The notes: generated by a model not told the origin, from the sequence alone. A stretch of 64,000 bases of DNA from an uncultured Bacteroidales bacterium (GCA_905234655.1 CAJOJG010000017.1:1-64000); one strand, 5' to 3'. Shown: positions 9,673-20,132, numbered from the stretch's first letter. Program-made: numbers and translations.

Positions 9673-10209
9673 TTACTGCTGCTTGTCCTTGCTGTTGTTT
9701 TTTAATGAACGCCACCAAACCATCAACGCCGAAACCGCCGAGAATATCAGCGACACAAAAGTATAGAATATCGTCACAGAGGCCATCATGGCAGGAACCA
9801 TGACGATGTCCGCGACTTCCATGGCCTCCTGTATCGTGTCCTCCGAGTATATCCTCATCTGTCGCAAGATGACCTCGGACTGTGCCGCAAGCTGGCCTAT
9901 GTACTCGGGGTGGAGCATCTTCATGTACACCGACACGTAGAGATCCACTATCAGCGACCCCGCCATGCCCATTACAATGCCCGCGAGCAACAATTCCGAG
10001 TAGCGCATCCCACGCTTTGAACGCGCAAAATCGTACTGCCCGAGCATTATGACCACTGCAATAATCATGCAAGGCGCAAAACTCGTGACCGAAAACTCCC
10101 TGTCCCACAGCCATGAGCCTATGAGACAGAATGTGACGACATCGGCTCCGAGTTCAAGCCCCCAATACAAGGCTCTCGACCAATAGCGTTTAGTTTCTTC
10201 GCTAACCAT
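9673..10209 (-). CDS. DUF4199-like membrane protein
   Basis: YWSRALYWGLELGADVVTFCLIGSW, four hydrophobic segments; next to a GT2 gene, a common Bacteroidetes arrangement. Confidence 0.75.
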   Translation of the reverse strand: MVSEETKRYWSRALYWGLELGADVVTFCLIGSWLWDREFSVTSFAPCMIIAVVIMLGQYDFARSKRGMRYSELLLAGIVMGMAGSLIVDLYVSVYMKMLHPEYIGQLAAQSEVILRQMRIYSEDTIQEAMEVADIVMVPAMMASVTIFYTFVSLIFSAVSALMVWWRSLKNNSKDKQQ

Positions 10210-10360
10210 TTGATGTCTTTAATGCGTTTAGTTTCATATTACAAAGATAGTATAATTATTTCAATATCCACATCACAAAAATTAAATATTTTCTTAATTA
10301 TCTGTCACACAATCGAATAAAAAGCGAAAAATTTTTTTTATAAAAAAAATGCCAAAAAAA

Positions 10361-10391
10361 TTTGGTATGTCACAAATAGTTTCTACCTTTG
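10361..10391 (+). promoter_or_regulatory. Bacteroidetes-type promoter of the SRP RNA
   Basis: TTTG - 19 nt - TACCTTTG, just 5' of the RNA. Confidence 0.7.
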
Positions 10392-10395
10392 CAGT

Positions 10396-10500
10396 CGGAG
10401 TAAGTCTTGAACGACCAGCTCCTGCGAACCTCCCCAGGTGCGGAAGTAAGCAAGGATAAGCGGTTGTAGCGGTGCGTCTCAAGGTGCTTGCTCCTTTTTT
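10396..10500 (+). ncRNA. ffs: Small bacterial SRP RNA (4.5S-type)
   Basis: ggagtaagtcttgaacgaccagctcctgcgaacctccccaggtgcggaagtaagcaaggataagcggttgtagcggtgcgtctcaaggtgcttgctcc + T-run. It has the conserved CAGGtgCGGAAGtAAGCA apical domain, and the ends pair (GGAGtAAGtcttGA / TCaaggtgCTTgCTCC). Confidence 0.92.
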
Positions 10501-10560
10501 TAATGCATAATTCACAATGCATAATCATAACCAAAAATTCACAATTCAAAATTTCATAAT

Positions 10561-11415
10561 TCAAATTACTGTATCCAAGAAATTTGCGAAATTTTCCATG
10601 TAAACTTTTAACTGTACTGAATCTAAATCCTTCAGCCCGTGGCCGTTACCGCGAAATGAAACGAAATGGCTGTTACCTGCCATTTTTTCGTGCAACTTCC
10701 TCGACTGGCCTATATTGACGACATTGTCATCCTCGCCGTGGAATATCAAGACTGGCATCTTTGAATCGTAATTAATTGGCGAATAGACACTTGTCAACGA
10801 ATCGAACTTCTCCAAACTCTTTCCGTCAATATCGAAAACAATGTCCGACATGGCATACCTGCCCCACGTCGGCACTTTGTCAAACATCTCGTGTATGTCC
10901 ACCGGACCGAAGTCGTCTATCAAGAACTTGACCCGCCGCGCAGTGACAGTGTCCGCGAAAGCCGCCACCATTGCCAAATGCGCACCTGCCGACGAGCCCC
11001 ACAGCCCTATATTTGCAGTGTCGACGCCGAACTTGTCACCATTCATAACCACAAACTCCACCGCGTCGCGGCAGTCCTCGACCGCGCCTTCGAGATGTCC
11101 GCGTCCAAGCCCGACAAGCCTGTAATCCACCGAAAACACGACTACCCCGCGCCCGACAAGCCACCGCAAGACCTCCTCGCGGTAACGCTGATGGATCTTT
11201 GAGCGTGAGCCGCTTATCCAACTGCCGCCGTGGAAGTACAAAACCGCCGGTTTCATAGCCTGTGGCTCCGCGCCGTAGACGTCCATTTCGAGACTTTCGC
11301 CGTCGCGTGCGGTATACGTGGCAGTATCGCCCACGGTGACTTCGCCTCCGCACGACGCGACGACCATAATCAAAACTAAGAAAAACGAACCGAGACGGCT
11401 AACCGAGTTTGTCAT
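10561..11415 (-). CDS. Alpha/beta hydrolase (esterase/lipase-like), lipoprotein
   Basis: Lipobox VVASC; LYFHGGSWISGS oxyanion motif, IGLWGSSAGAHLA nucleophile elbow, FHGEDDNVV, GNGHGL. Confidence 0.88.
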   Translation of the reverse strand: MTNSVSRLGSFFLVLIMVVASCGGEVTVGDTATYTARDGESLEMDVYGAEPQAMKPAVLYFHGGSWISGSRSKIHQRYREEVLRWLVGRGVVVFSVDYRLVGLGRGHLEGAVEDCRDAVEFVVMNGDKFGVDTANIGLWGSSAGAHLAMVAAFADTVTARRVKFLIDDFGPVDIHEMFDKVPTWGRYAMSDIVFDIDGKSLEKFDSLTSVYSPINYDSKMPVLIFHGEDDNVVNIGQSRKLHEKMAGNSHFVSFRGNGHGLKDLDSVQLKVYMENFANFLDTVI

Positions 11416-12055
11416 TGAAGAATATCACAGTTACCACGACCGACAGGCCGAACAGCATGACGCACACGCCGGTAATGCGGTTAATCCACATGATGTGCCT
11501 CGGGCCGATTTGGTTACGGAAGATATTGACCACAAACGCCAGGAACGCCCACCAAATCACCGCGCCGCTTATCACTCCCAACAAGAGGAAGGACGTCTCG
11601 AGCGGCGGGGTCTCGCTGCTTATCGCGCCCGATGCCGTGAAAAGGACACCGAAAGAGAGTATCGTGAGCGGATTAGAAATCGTCAGTCCAAAACTTGCCG
11701 CAAAGTCGCCCAAGACTTTCAGTTTTGAGAACGAGTTGTTCATCTTCTTGTTCTCCTTCCACTGCTCGACGGGGTTCTTGCTGAAGATATTGTACCCCAG
11801 CCCGAGCATAAGCACACCGCCGATAATGCCGATGATGATTCTATGGTTGACGAAGAAGTCGGAGATGAACGAGAGGCTGAACCCCGTCACCAAAGCATAG
11901 AAAAAGTCGCCTAACGCCGAACCTATGCCCATCAGGAATCCCTGCCAAAAGCCTTTCTGTATTGTCTTCTGGACACACAGAATAGCGACTGCCCCTATCG
12001 GACAGGCCGCCAAAAAGCCAATGACAATGCCTCTATATAATATCGATATATCCAA
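11399..12055 (-). CDS. LysE family translocator
   Basis: FLAACPIGAVAILCVQKTIQKGFWQGFLMGIGSALGDFFYA, ISNPLTILSFGVLF. Confidence 0.88.
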   Translation of the reverse strand: MDISILYRGIVIGFLAACPIGAVAILCVQKTIQKGFWQGFLMGIGSALGDFFYALVTGFSLSFISDFFVNHRIIIGIIGGVLMLGLGYNIFSKNPVEQWKENKKMNNSFSKLKVLGDFAASFGLTISNPLTILSFGVLFTASGAISSETPPLETSFLLLGVISGAVIWWAFLAFVVNIFRNQIGPRHIMWINRITGVCVMLFGLSVVVTVIFFNDKLG

Positions 12056-12157
12056 TTTTTTTTTAGTATGTTTCTCTTTTTTCGGTCCGGCTGCAAAGTT
12101 ACAAAAAATAGGAAATAGAAAACATAATTTTGGACGATATTTTTGCAGAAAAATAAC

Positions 12158-12193
12158 AGCCCCCTGTACCGTTCCGGATACAGAGGGCTGAAG
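12158..12193 (-). terminator. Terminator hairpin downstream of gldK
   Basis: Minus strand CAGCCCTCTGTATCCGGAACGGTACAGGGGGCTGttattttt. Confidence 0.7.
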
Positions 12194-12222
12194 CGATGTC
12201 TTTTTATGTCAGGTAATAACGA

Positions 12223-13788
12223 TTATTTTTTCTTGCCGGACACACCGCTCGGGCTGCCCACGCGGATCATCGCGCAACGGAAACCGATGTCGTCGGCGCA
12301 GCGATCCTGCTGCAAGAACCTCCTCGTGCCAGGTACCATCCAGTATACACGGTCTCTCCAACCGCCACCTTTGTAAACCCTTACGCGGTCGTTGACCAAA
12401 GAAGTCATAGGATTGTCCTCGCTGTGCTGGTTGTGGTACATGCGCTCGGTGCCCTTGTCGTCAGAGCCGCCTTCCTCGCCGCCTACAAGCCATGCGTTCC
12501 TGTCGATAGAAGACTTCAAGTCACCGTCCTTGTAGTTGATATTGTCGGCAGTCTGGTAGTTGACACGGTCGGCACTCTCCTCGTCGGTCATGTTGCGGTA
12601 CTTCAAGCGGCCGGTGGTGTCGTCGAGGATGTACTCGTTGTTAGCGTCCATATCGAGGACTTGGAACACGTTACCACGGAAGGGGTTGAACTCCTCGACA
12701 TCCTGGTTAGTGAAGTTACGGTAAACGTCAAGAACCCACTCGTTGACGTTACCCGCCATACAGTAGAGGCCGTAGTCATTAGGCCAGTAGCTGTCCACAG
12801 GCGCGGTCGGTGCGGCGTTATCGTTCAAGTAGCCGGCCACACCCATAAGGTCGCCTCGTCCACGCTGCATATTGGCACGGAACAAGCCTCGGTTAGCCTT
12901 CTCGTCGTTACGGACATAGTGGCCGTTCCAAGGATAGAGCCTCTGGTTCACGATACGTTCCGGCGAAGTGGTCGCATTGCCGATAAGGGCGAGCGCCGCA
13001 TATTCCCATTCAGCCTCGGTAGGGAGCCTGTACGACGGGAGCATGATACCGTCCTCCATTTTTGCGGGACGCTCGCCGTCGGGGGACGATGGCGAAGGGA
13101 TGTTGCGCCTTACAGTACCGATGTACTTTCCGGCGATGTAGGCATCTGTGTTGAAGTTGTTGGAGCCTTTCTGCTCGGGGTCATACTCGAGGATGCCGTA
13201 GTCGATAAGAGCTTTCTCGTTCACACGGTCGGTACGCCATAAGCAGTACTCGTTGGCCTGGTCCCAGCTAACGCCGACCGCCGGATAGTCGTTATAGGCG
13301 GGGTGGCGGAAATAGAACTGGACGTAAGGCTCGTTGAACGCCAGACGCCTGCGCCAGCACAACGTGTCGGGCAACGCCTTGTAATATAACTCGGGATACT
13401 CGTCGAAGTACACCCTATATATCCAGTTAAGGTACTCGCGGTAGTCCACATTGGAGATTTCGGTCTCGTCCATGTAGAAAGAGGATACCGTCACACGCTT
13501 ACGCATTGAGTTCCAGTCGTACATGACGTCCTGCTCGACACTACCCATCGTAAACGTACCGCCTTCTATAAGCACCAAGCCCGGTCCGGCCTGCTGCTCG
13601 ACGTATTCGGCAACTTCGAATCCACCCATCTTCGGATCATTGTATGCCCATCCGGTCTTGCCAGACGAGCCGCTTCGCTGCTGGATCTTTGGTCCGCAGG
13701 ATGTCATAAACAGCGAACTCCCTGATACCAAGCATACAAGCATCATTATTTTCAATCGCGCTTTCATATTGACTTGAGTTTTAAACAT
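12223..13788 (-). CDS. gldK: T9SS/gliding lipoprotein GldK (PorK), SUMF1/FGE-like
   Basis: Lipobox MTSCGPK; GWAYNDPKMGGFEVAEYVEQQAGPGLVLIEGGTFTMGSVEQDVMYDWNSMRKRVTVSSFYMDETEISNVDYREYL; C-terminal GGWRDRVYWMVPGTRRFLQQDRCADDIGFRCAM. Confidence 0.92.
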   Translation of the reverse strand: MFKTQVNMKARLKIMMLVCLVSGSSLFMTSCGPKIQQRSGSSGKTGWAYNDPKMGGFEVAEYVEQQAGPGLVLIEGGTFTMGSVEQDVMYDWNSMRKRVTVSSFYMDETEISNVDYREYLNWIYRVYFDEYPELYYKALPDTLCWRRRLAFNEPYVQFYFRHPAYNDYPAVGVSWDQANEYCLWRTDRVNEKALIDYGILEYDPEQKGSNNFNTDAYIAGKYIGTVRRNIPSPSSPDGERPAKMEDGIMLPSYRLPTEAEWEYAALALIGNATTSPERIVNQRLYPWNGHYVRNDEKANRGLFRANMQRGRGDLMGVAGYLNDNAAPTAPVDSYWPNDYGLYCMAGNVNEWVLDVYRNFTNQDVEEFNPFRGNVFQVLDMDANNEYILDDTTGRLKYRNMTDEESADRVNYQTADNINYKDGDLKSSIDRNAWLVGGEEGGSDDKGTERMYHNQHSEDNPMTSLVNDRVRVYKGGGWRDRVYWMVPGTRRFLQQDRCADDIGFRCAMIRVGSPSGVSGKKK

Positions 13789-13804
13789 TTTTTACTATTT
13801 ATAA

Positions 13805-14770
13805 CTAAAAAGCAGGGCATAATATTGTTTTACCATCACTATTTTTTTCTGATTTTTCAAATTTGTACTTCAAACCCACCTCATACGAGCCGTAAGTCTG
13901 CCTGACAACCGCCGAAGTCTCGACTTCGTGGCCTATGCCGACCTCTATCCGCCCGAGGTCGAAGCCCGCGCCCATGACGACCGCCGAGGACACCGCCACT
14001 GACTTTTCGATGCGGTAGCCCAACGACAACAACAGCCTGTAGCCTGAAAAATAGACATTCGGCATTATCATGTCGCTGTACCGTGAATGTGAAAAACAAA
14101 TTCCCGGAACCACAATGCGCTCCAGCTTGTTCTGCGTCCCGCCAATCTTTATCTTGTGGTTGGCCACGGCAGCCATGGTCATCGGCGAGTAGTTGGAGTC
14201 GCCGGCGAGCCGGAAGTTGGCAAGCCGGTGGAATCCCAAAGCCACCATGGTCTCCTTAGTATATACAGCGATGCCGGTGCCAAAAGTCAGGCTGCGGTAG
14301 CCGTCGGACGCCATGTCCTCCGCCAACGAGCCAATCTCGCCGGTCGTCGGCTCTATCATCGAGTAGTAGACCATGTCCTCCTGACGGACAAAACGGCCGA
14401 TAAAGCCGGCTGAAATACCCATGCTGCACTTCAAGTCGCCGGTTATCTCGAAGTCATAGCCATATAACAAGTCGACGCACGTTGTCGAAAAGGCACTCTG
14501 ACCGCCATAATCGCCGTATATCCGCGCGCCAACGCCGCTCGAAAAAGTCGGCAGCTTCTGCTGGTACTCCGCCATATAGATTTTATAGCCGCCATCGACA
14601 CCCGGCCACTGGCTGCGCAAGGCGAAACCCAACTCGTTATAGTCGCCCACCGAAACAAACGCAGGCGACATGCCAAGCTTGTCCAAGTAATACTGCGAAA
14701 AGTTATATTCCTGCGAGTATCCCGCCTTGACGACACATCCTATCAGCAATATGAGCCATAATTTCTTCAT
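13805..14770 (-). CDS. PorP/SprF family type IX secretion outer-membrane protein
   Basis: MKKLWLILLIGCVVKAGYSQEYNFSQYYLDKLGMSPAFVSVGDYNELGFALRSQWPGVDGGYKIYMAEYQQKL; directly upstream of gldK, as in known porP-porK loci. Confidence 0.9.
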   Translation of the reverse strand: MKKLWLILLIGCVVKAGYSQEYNFSQYYLDKLGMSPAFVSVGDYNELGFALRSQWPGVDGGYKIYMAEYQQKLPTFSSGVGARIYGDYGGQSAFSTTCVDLLYGYDFEITGDLKCSMGISAGFIGRFVRQEDMVYYSMIEPTTGEIGSLAEDMASDGYRSLTFGTGIAVYTKETMVALGFHRLANFRLAGDSNYSPMTMAAVANHKIKIGGTQNKLERIVVPGICFSHSRYSDMIMPNVYFSGYRLLLSLGYRIEKSVAVSSAVVMGAGFDLGRIEVGIGHEVETSAVVRQTYGSYEVGLKYKFEKSEKNSDGKTILCPAF

Positions 14771-14893
14771 CAGATAAAATAGATTACCCTTTGAAAACGC
14801 AAAATTACGAAAAAAATTAACAAAAAAATGCAAAAAATGTCACGTTTCTGAAAAATAAAAATTAGTTTTACACTCTGAATTAAAAACAAAAGG

Positions 14894-16054
14894 ATGAAGA
14901 CATTAATAACAATAGCGGCGATACTACTCGGCAGCATCGCCTCAGTCGCCCAAACTAAAGACAACGACTTGAAAATAAGCATACTAACATGCGCCCACGG
15001 CGAAGAGATATACGCTGCGTTCGGCCACTGTGCATTCAGGGCATCATCGCAGAGCAGGCACTTCGACAAGGTATATAACTACGGCACGTTCAACTACAAC
15101 CAGCCGTTCTTCGTACTTAAATTTGTGCGCGGCTTCCTCGACTACGCCGTATCGAGCTACGACTACAAGCTTTTCCGATACGAGTACGTCCGCGAAAAGC
15201 GCAAAGTCAAAGAACAAGTCCTCAACCTCAGCCCCGAACAGGCGCAGGCCGTGTACGACTTCCTCGAATGGAACTCCATGCCGGAGAACCGAAACTACAA
15301 ATACAACTTCCTCGAAGACAACTGCGCCACACGCATACGCGACGTACTGACAAACGCATGCAGCCCCGACATACAGTACCCCGACACGACATACGCCTTC
15401 ACCCTCCGCGACGCCATAGACGAGCGAATCGAAGACATGCCATGGTTCAGGTTCGGAATAACACTGCTCATGGGACTGCCTGTCGACAAGAAAGCGACCG
15501 CAATGACCGCAATGTTCCTGCCCGACTACGTGCACTCCACGATTGCCGACACAAAAATCGTCCGCGACGGCGCGCTGGAGCCCATTGTGAAGGACAGCTC
15601 CGTCGTCGTAGCCGCAGACAAGCCGGTAAGCCACGTAGACTTCCTGACATACTGCTCGCCCGCGCTGCTGCTGTGGATTCTGCTATTGGCATGGGGCTGG
15701 GCGACATACAAGGAAATTAAGAACCACACATACCACGCCGCGCCCGACAAAGTCCTGCTCTTTATCGTCGGACTGTTCGGCATACTGTTCGTCGTGATGT
15801 GGTTCTTCACCGAGCACACCGTCACTGCAAACAATCTCAACATAATCTGGGCAATACCGCTCCACGCGATTGCGGCATGGATGGTGAAGTCAAAATCCAC
15901 ACTCTGGAAAACATATTATAAAGTGACAGCCATAACAACCGCCGCCATGCTCGTATGCGCGCCGATCGTGCCACAGCACTACGACCCGGCATTCTACCCG
16001 CTCTTGGCAATCATAACGATGCGCCTTGCGAGAATCGGATGGCGGAACGAATAA
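14894..16054 (+). CDS. DUF4105-like membrane protein
   Basis: ISILTCAHGEEIYAAFGHCAFRAS, YNYGTFNY, NYKYNFLEDNCATRIRDVL; C-terminal TM segments. Confidence 0.85.
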   Translation: MKTLITIAAILLGSIASVAQTKDNDLKISILTCAHGEEIYAAFGHCAFRASSQSRHFDKVYNYGTFNYNQPFFVLKFVRGFLDYAVSSYDYKLFRYEYVREKRKVKEQVLNLSPEQAQAVYDFLEWNSMPENRNYKYNFLEDNCATRIRDVLTNACSPDIQYPDTTYAFTLRDAIDERIEDMPWFRFGITLLMGLPVDKKATAMTAMFLPDYVHSTIADTKIVRDGALEPIVKDSSVVVAADKPVSHVDFLTYCSPALLLWILLLAWGWATYKEIKNHTYHAAPDKVLLFIVGLFGILFVVMWFFTEHTVTANNLNIIWAIPLHAIAAWMVKSKSTLWKTYYKVTAITTAAMLVCAPIVPQHYDPAFYPLLAIITMRLARIGWRNE

Positions 16055-16101
16055 CCCGAACATACATCACCCCCACCCCACCCTTAACTGCACAAAAAGA
16101 C

Positions 16102-18012
16102 ATGGTATACAAAATCCTAAAAACGACAGCATTGATAGCGGCACTGACGATAGCAGCGGCACAATCATACGCACAGGACATCCTCGTCGTGAACCCCGAG
16201 TTCAAGAAGACCTCGCCATACGAATTTAACAGCGAGTGGCACTACCTGACATCGGACATGTACCTCTTCAACGGAACAAAATTCCAGACAGTCCTTAACG
16301 GAATGTACGCCGCACTGCCCAAAAAACGCCGCGCCGAATGTCCAAACCCCGAAAACATACTCATCACCGCCACGATAGACGGAACCGCCCTCGGAAAACT
16401 AAACTACCCGATTTTCAACTTCAACATCAAAAACACCGACGGCCAGATGAAGACAATGACCGCCGACAGCTACGAGGCCATCCGCATAATGGACAACCTC
16501 CCGCTGACATCAATCGGCAACGGAAAGATTGACTGTGGAATTAACGTCGAAATAATAACCCAAGCCAACCCCAACAAGATATTCGACTTCGTGGCGTCAC
16601 AACTAAAATCCATCTCCGAATTCCCGACCCCGCTGTCCGCAGCGAAGACACTCGTCGGCGAGCTTGGCGGGCTAATAACCTCAAAAACAACAAAAACCGA
16701 ATACAAGTTCAGCTCCACAATCCGCCTCTACGAAGAAAACGACTTCAGCAAAAGGGTCGCATCGGTAAGCGTCTACTCATTCGTACCATCACAGAAAACG
16801 CAGCCCATGATAGACTCGTCCTCAATATCAAAATACATCGACACATACGACAACCCGCAGATAGACCGTAACCGCCTCGCCTCGCTCATCAAATGTCCCC
16901 AATACCCCTACATGGTCATCGTCAACTACAAGTCAAAATACATCTCCGAACCCGTCATCGGCGACCAGACCACCTCAGAGACCATCGAGGCAAGGCTTGC
17001 AAAAGTCAAGAAAGCATACGAGAACGGACTCCTCAGCGCGGAGATCTACACGCAGGAACTTAAACTCATCGACTACCTCGGCGAGTTCGTCAACCTAAAA
17101 TCCAGCATCAGCAACTACATCCTCAACAACAAAAACCGAATCACCGACGACTTCAAAATGCTTTTTTTGCATATTTTTAACAATTACGTCACACTCCGCG
17201 AGACAATGTCCTCGAGAGTGAAAGAATTTGGCAAAAACCCGCTTTTTAAGAACGAGTTCCTGCCCACGTACCAGACCATCATGACAAACGCGGAAGGCTA
17301 CCTCGACACTGACAATAACCTCAAGAGCATCAAGAACATAGCACAGACCATCAACAACTACAAGTCGCAGTCACAGCCCTCGACCCCGGAGGCTAACGAA
17401 AAGGCGCTCGCCGTACTCCACTCCATAACATTCCCCGACGAGACACCCACGCCAGGCCAGTTCGACGACCTTAAAAGCCTGATACAAAGGCTCGAACAAG
17501 ACCAGCTCGCCAAAGTCTTCGACGCAAAGATAAACAAACTAAAATCCATGCGCCCGTCCACAGACGCGACAGCCTTCTGCGAAAAGCTGCGTAACGAGGT
17601 CAACTCGACATACTGCCGCCTGTGCAGCGAGACAGCGACCTCGGTCATCAACGACTATATGCAACGCCAAGAGGCTGAAAACAAACGACTTGCCGAACAG
17701 AAATTAGAGGCCGCAATATCTAACGCCCGCGACCAAATCCTTACATCGTTACAACAAGAAAAGGTAATCCGCCGCCATTTTGAGCAGGACTACGCGGACG
17801 GGATGCCCGACGACGTGGCGTACATGAAAGAAGACTTCGACAAACTCATACAGACCCGAAAAAAACTTCAATCAGCCATAAAAATCGACCACGCCGACCT
17901 AAATACGACTCAACTTGACCTCGCATCTGAAGATATAGCTTACGAAACGAAAGATTTGGCAAAAATTTTGGAGCAACTTTGCAGGCGGATGCCGGAACTG
18001 TGCAATGAATGA
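16102..18012 (+). CDS. Secreted protein of unknown function (636 aa)
   Basis: Signal peptide MVYKILKTTALIAALTIAAAQSYAQ; no family recognised; long helical C-terminal half. Confidence 0.75.
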   Translation: MVYKILKTTALIAALTIAAAQSYAQDILVVNPEFKKTSPYEFNSEWHYLTSDMYLFNGTKFQTVLNGMYAALPKKRRAECPNPENILITATIDGTALGKLNYPIFNFNIKNTDGQMKTMTADSYEAIRIMDNLPLTSIGNGKIDCGINVEIITQANPNKIFDFVASQLKSISEFPTPLSAAKTLVGELGGLITSKTTKTEYKFSSTIRLYEENDFSKRVASVSVYSFVPSQKTQPMIDSSSISKYIDTYDNPQIDRNRLASLIKCPQYPYMVIVNYKSKYISEPVIGDQTTSETIEARLAKVKKAYENGLLSAEIYTQELKLIDYLGEFVNLKSSISNYILNNKNRITDDFKMLFLHIFNNYVTLRETMSSRVKEFGKNPLFKNEFLPTYQTIMTNAEGYLDTDNNLKSIKNIAQTINNYKSQSQPSTPEANEKALAVLHSITFPDETPTPGQFDDLKSLIQRLEQDQLAKVFDAKINKLKSMRPSTDATAFCEKLRNEVNSTYCRLCSETATSVINDYMQRQEAENKRLAEQKLEAAISNARDQILTSLQQEKVIRRHFEQDYADGMPDDVAYMKEDFDKLIQTRKKLQSAIKIDHADLNTTQLDLASEDIAYETKDLAKILEQLCRRMPELCNE

Positions 18013-18100
18013 AAATGAAAACCACTTCAAAAAAATCATTGCCAAATAAAATAAATATACATCATCAACGTTATCAAATAAGATACGAGCAAATACATAT

Positions 18101-19141
18101 ATGAGTACCGTTATGAAAAAACTTATAATATACATAAACACACTCGCCGCGCTGTTGATTGTCCTGGTCCAGCAAGCCCAGGGGCAGATAATACAGTTCT
18201 CGCAGTTCTACGCCGCGCCGCTGTTCCTGGCGCCGTCATACGCGGGAGAGTGTTTTGGCAGCCGCATATCGCTTAACTACCGTAACCAATGGCCAGAGGT
18301 CGGTACGTTCAACACGTATGCTTTAGCCTACGACCAGAACCTCCATAAGATTAACAGCGGCGTAGGTTTGATGGTACTCAGGGACGAGGCCGGCGAAGGC
18401 AGCCTTTCCCTCACCACGATAGACATCTGTTATTCCTGGTGGACTCATATCAACAGGGAATGGATCGTAAGACCCGGAATAGGCTTTAAATACAACCAAA
18501 GAAGCGTGGATTTTGAAAAACTTATTTTTGGCGACATGATTGACGAGCTCGGTGTCGTCGCCCATAACACAAGCGAGCAGCCCCCCTTAGCAAAAAAACC
18601 ATACCTCGACATACAAGTTTCAGGCATAGCGTACTCTGACAAATATTGGGGCGGCATCTCCGTCGACCACCTTCTGCGCCCGAAAGCATCGCTCTACGAC
18701 GACGACTCATACCATGAGAACATAAAAGTATCGCTCATCGGCGGCGCAAAAATCTACGTCGGACGACCGACTACAAGCCGTGGACGTCAGAGCAGGGAAG
18801 ACCTTCAGAACGTGACTTTCACACTCCTCTACGACTTCACAACCCAGGCCGACAACCTCAGCCTTGGAACATACTGGCACAAAGACCCTTTCACACTCGG
18901 CGTATGGGTCAGGGGCATCCCGGTGGCAGTCCGTGCTGAATCATACAGCAACCTCGACGCTATCGCCGTCATGCTCGGATATAAAATCTTCAACCTCCAC
19001 ATCGGATACAGCTACGACTTCACCATCGGCCACCTCCTCAGCTCCACCGGCGGCAGCCACGAACTCTCCGTTCAGTACGAGTTCCAGCCAAAGGCCAAGT
19101 CCAAGAAACGCCACAGCGTAATCGCCTGCCCGAAATTGTAG
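18101..19141 (+). CDS. PorP/SprF family type IX secretion protein (second paralogue)
   Basis: QIIQFSQFYAAPLFLAPSYAGECFGSRISLNYRNQWPEVGTFNTYALAYDQNLHKINSGVGLMVLRDEAGEG. Confidence 0.92.
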   Translation: MSTVMKKLIIYINTLAALLIVLVQQAQGQIIQFSQFYAAPLFLAPSYAGECFGSRISLNYRNQWPEVGTFNTYALAYDQNLHKINSGVGLMVLRDEAGEGSLSLTTIDICYSWWTHINREWIVRPGIGFKYNQRSVDFEKLIFGDMIDELGVVAHNTSEQPPLAKKPYLDIQVSGIAYSDKYWGGISVDHLLRPKASLYDDDSYHENIKVSLIGGAKIYVGRPTTSRGRQSREDLQNVTFTLLYDFTTQADNLSLGTYWHKDPFTLGVWVRGIPVAVRAESYSNLDAIAVMLGYKIFNLHIGYSYDFTIGHLLSSTGGSHELSVQYEFQPKAKSKKRHSVIACPKL

Positions 19142-19205
19142 GGTGGAATGAGGAAAGATTTAAAGAGGAGAGATTAAAGAGTAGCGAAGAAAATGCTTAA
19201 TGTTT

Positions 19206-20132
19206 TTAATGCAAAACGCTCCTTTTGATGAGGTAGGGAACGAGGATTTCCTTGAAAGGGGTAGCGACATCGGTCTCGACATAATCCATCTCGTACATTC
19301 CGCACCGTGTCTTCAGACGGTCACAGAAGGCAGTCGACTGGCTGCGGTATATTTCCTTATACTCCAACGGATTGAGCGCAACCTGCTCGCCGCTTTCCAT
19401 ATCCACAAACTTATACGGACGGTTCTCAAAATCAAACTCCAATTCCGTCTTGCAATCCATGACATGGAACATGATGACGTCATGCTTGGCATGGCGAAGA
19501 TGCTGGAGCGCGGAGAATATGTCCTCCTCACTGCCACTGTCCATCATGTCACTGAATATCAGCACAAGACTGCGCTTGTGGGTGTTTTCCGCAACCTGGT
19601 GGAGACACGCCGCAATACCGCCCCCGTCGTCCTCGCGCGGCGACGGCGTACCAAAGTCACGGCTGCGCACCATCTCCTCAAGCTTTGAAAAAAGCATTTT
19701 GCTGTGGGTCATGGACACCTTACAATCGCTGGCGAAATACACGTCCCGGTCAAACAATGTCAAGGACGCAGCGTCCCTCTGCCCGCGAAGAAGATTGATA
19801 ATCGCGGCGGCGCATACGGCGGACATCTCGAGTTTGTTGAACTTCCCGGACTGTGGGTACTTCATGCTTGAGGACGTGTCGATGACTATATTACAACGGA
19901 GATTACTCTCGTCCTCATAGCGTTTCACAAACAGTTTCTCACTGCGCGCAAAGAGTTTCCAGTCGATATGCCGCGTCGATTCGCCTTTATTATATAGGCG
20001 GTGTTCGTTGAACTCTGACGAAAAGCCATGGAACGGACTTTTATGAAGCCCGGTGATGAAGCCTTCGGTCACATGGGCTGCGACGAGCTCAAGATTGTTA
20101 AGGTCTGTTATTTCGGACAAATTAGTAATCAT
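19206..20132 (-). CDS. DUF58 domain protein (vWA-like)
   Basis: FHGFSSEFNEHRLYNKGESTRHIDWKLFARSEKLFVKRYEDESNLRCNIVIDTSSSM. Confidence 0.92.
   Translation of the reverse strand: MITNLSEITDLNNLELVAAHVTEGFITGLHKSPFHGFSSEFNEHRLYNKGESTRHIDWKLFARSEKLFVKRYEDESNLRCNIVIDTSSSMKYPQSGKFNKLEMSAVCAAAIINLLRGQRDAASLTLFDRDVYFASDCKVSMTHSKMLFSKLEEMVRSRDFGTPSPREDDGGGIAACLHQVAENTHKRSLVLIFSDMMDSGSEEDIFSALQHLRHAKHDVIMFHVMDCKTELEFDFENRPYKFVDMESGEQVALNPLEYKEIYRSQSTAFCDRLKTRCGMYEMDYVETDVATPFKEILVPYLIKRSVLH

Noticed and set aside
10294-10564. Minus-strand ORFs of 64-73 aa
   Set aside because: They lie over the SRP RNA and its promoter on the opposite strand; no protein-like features.
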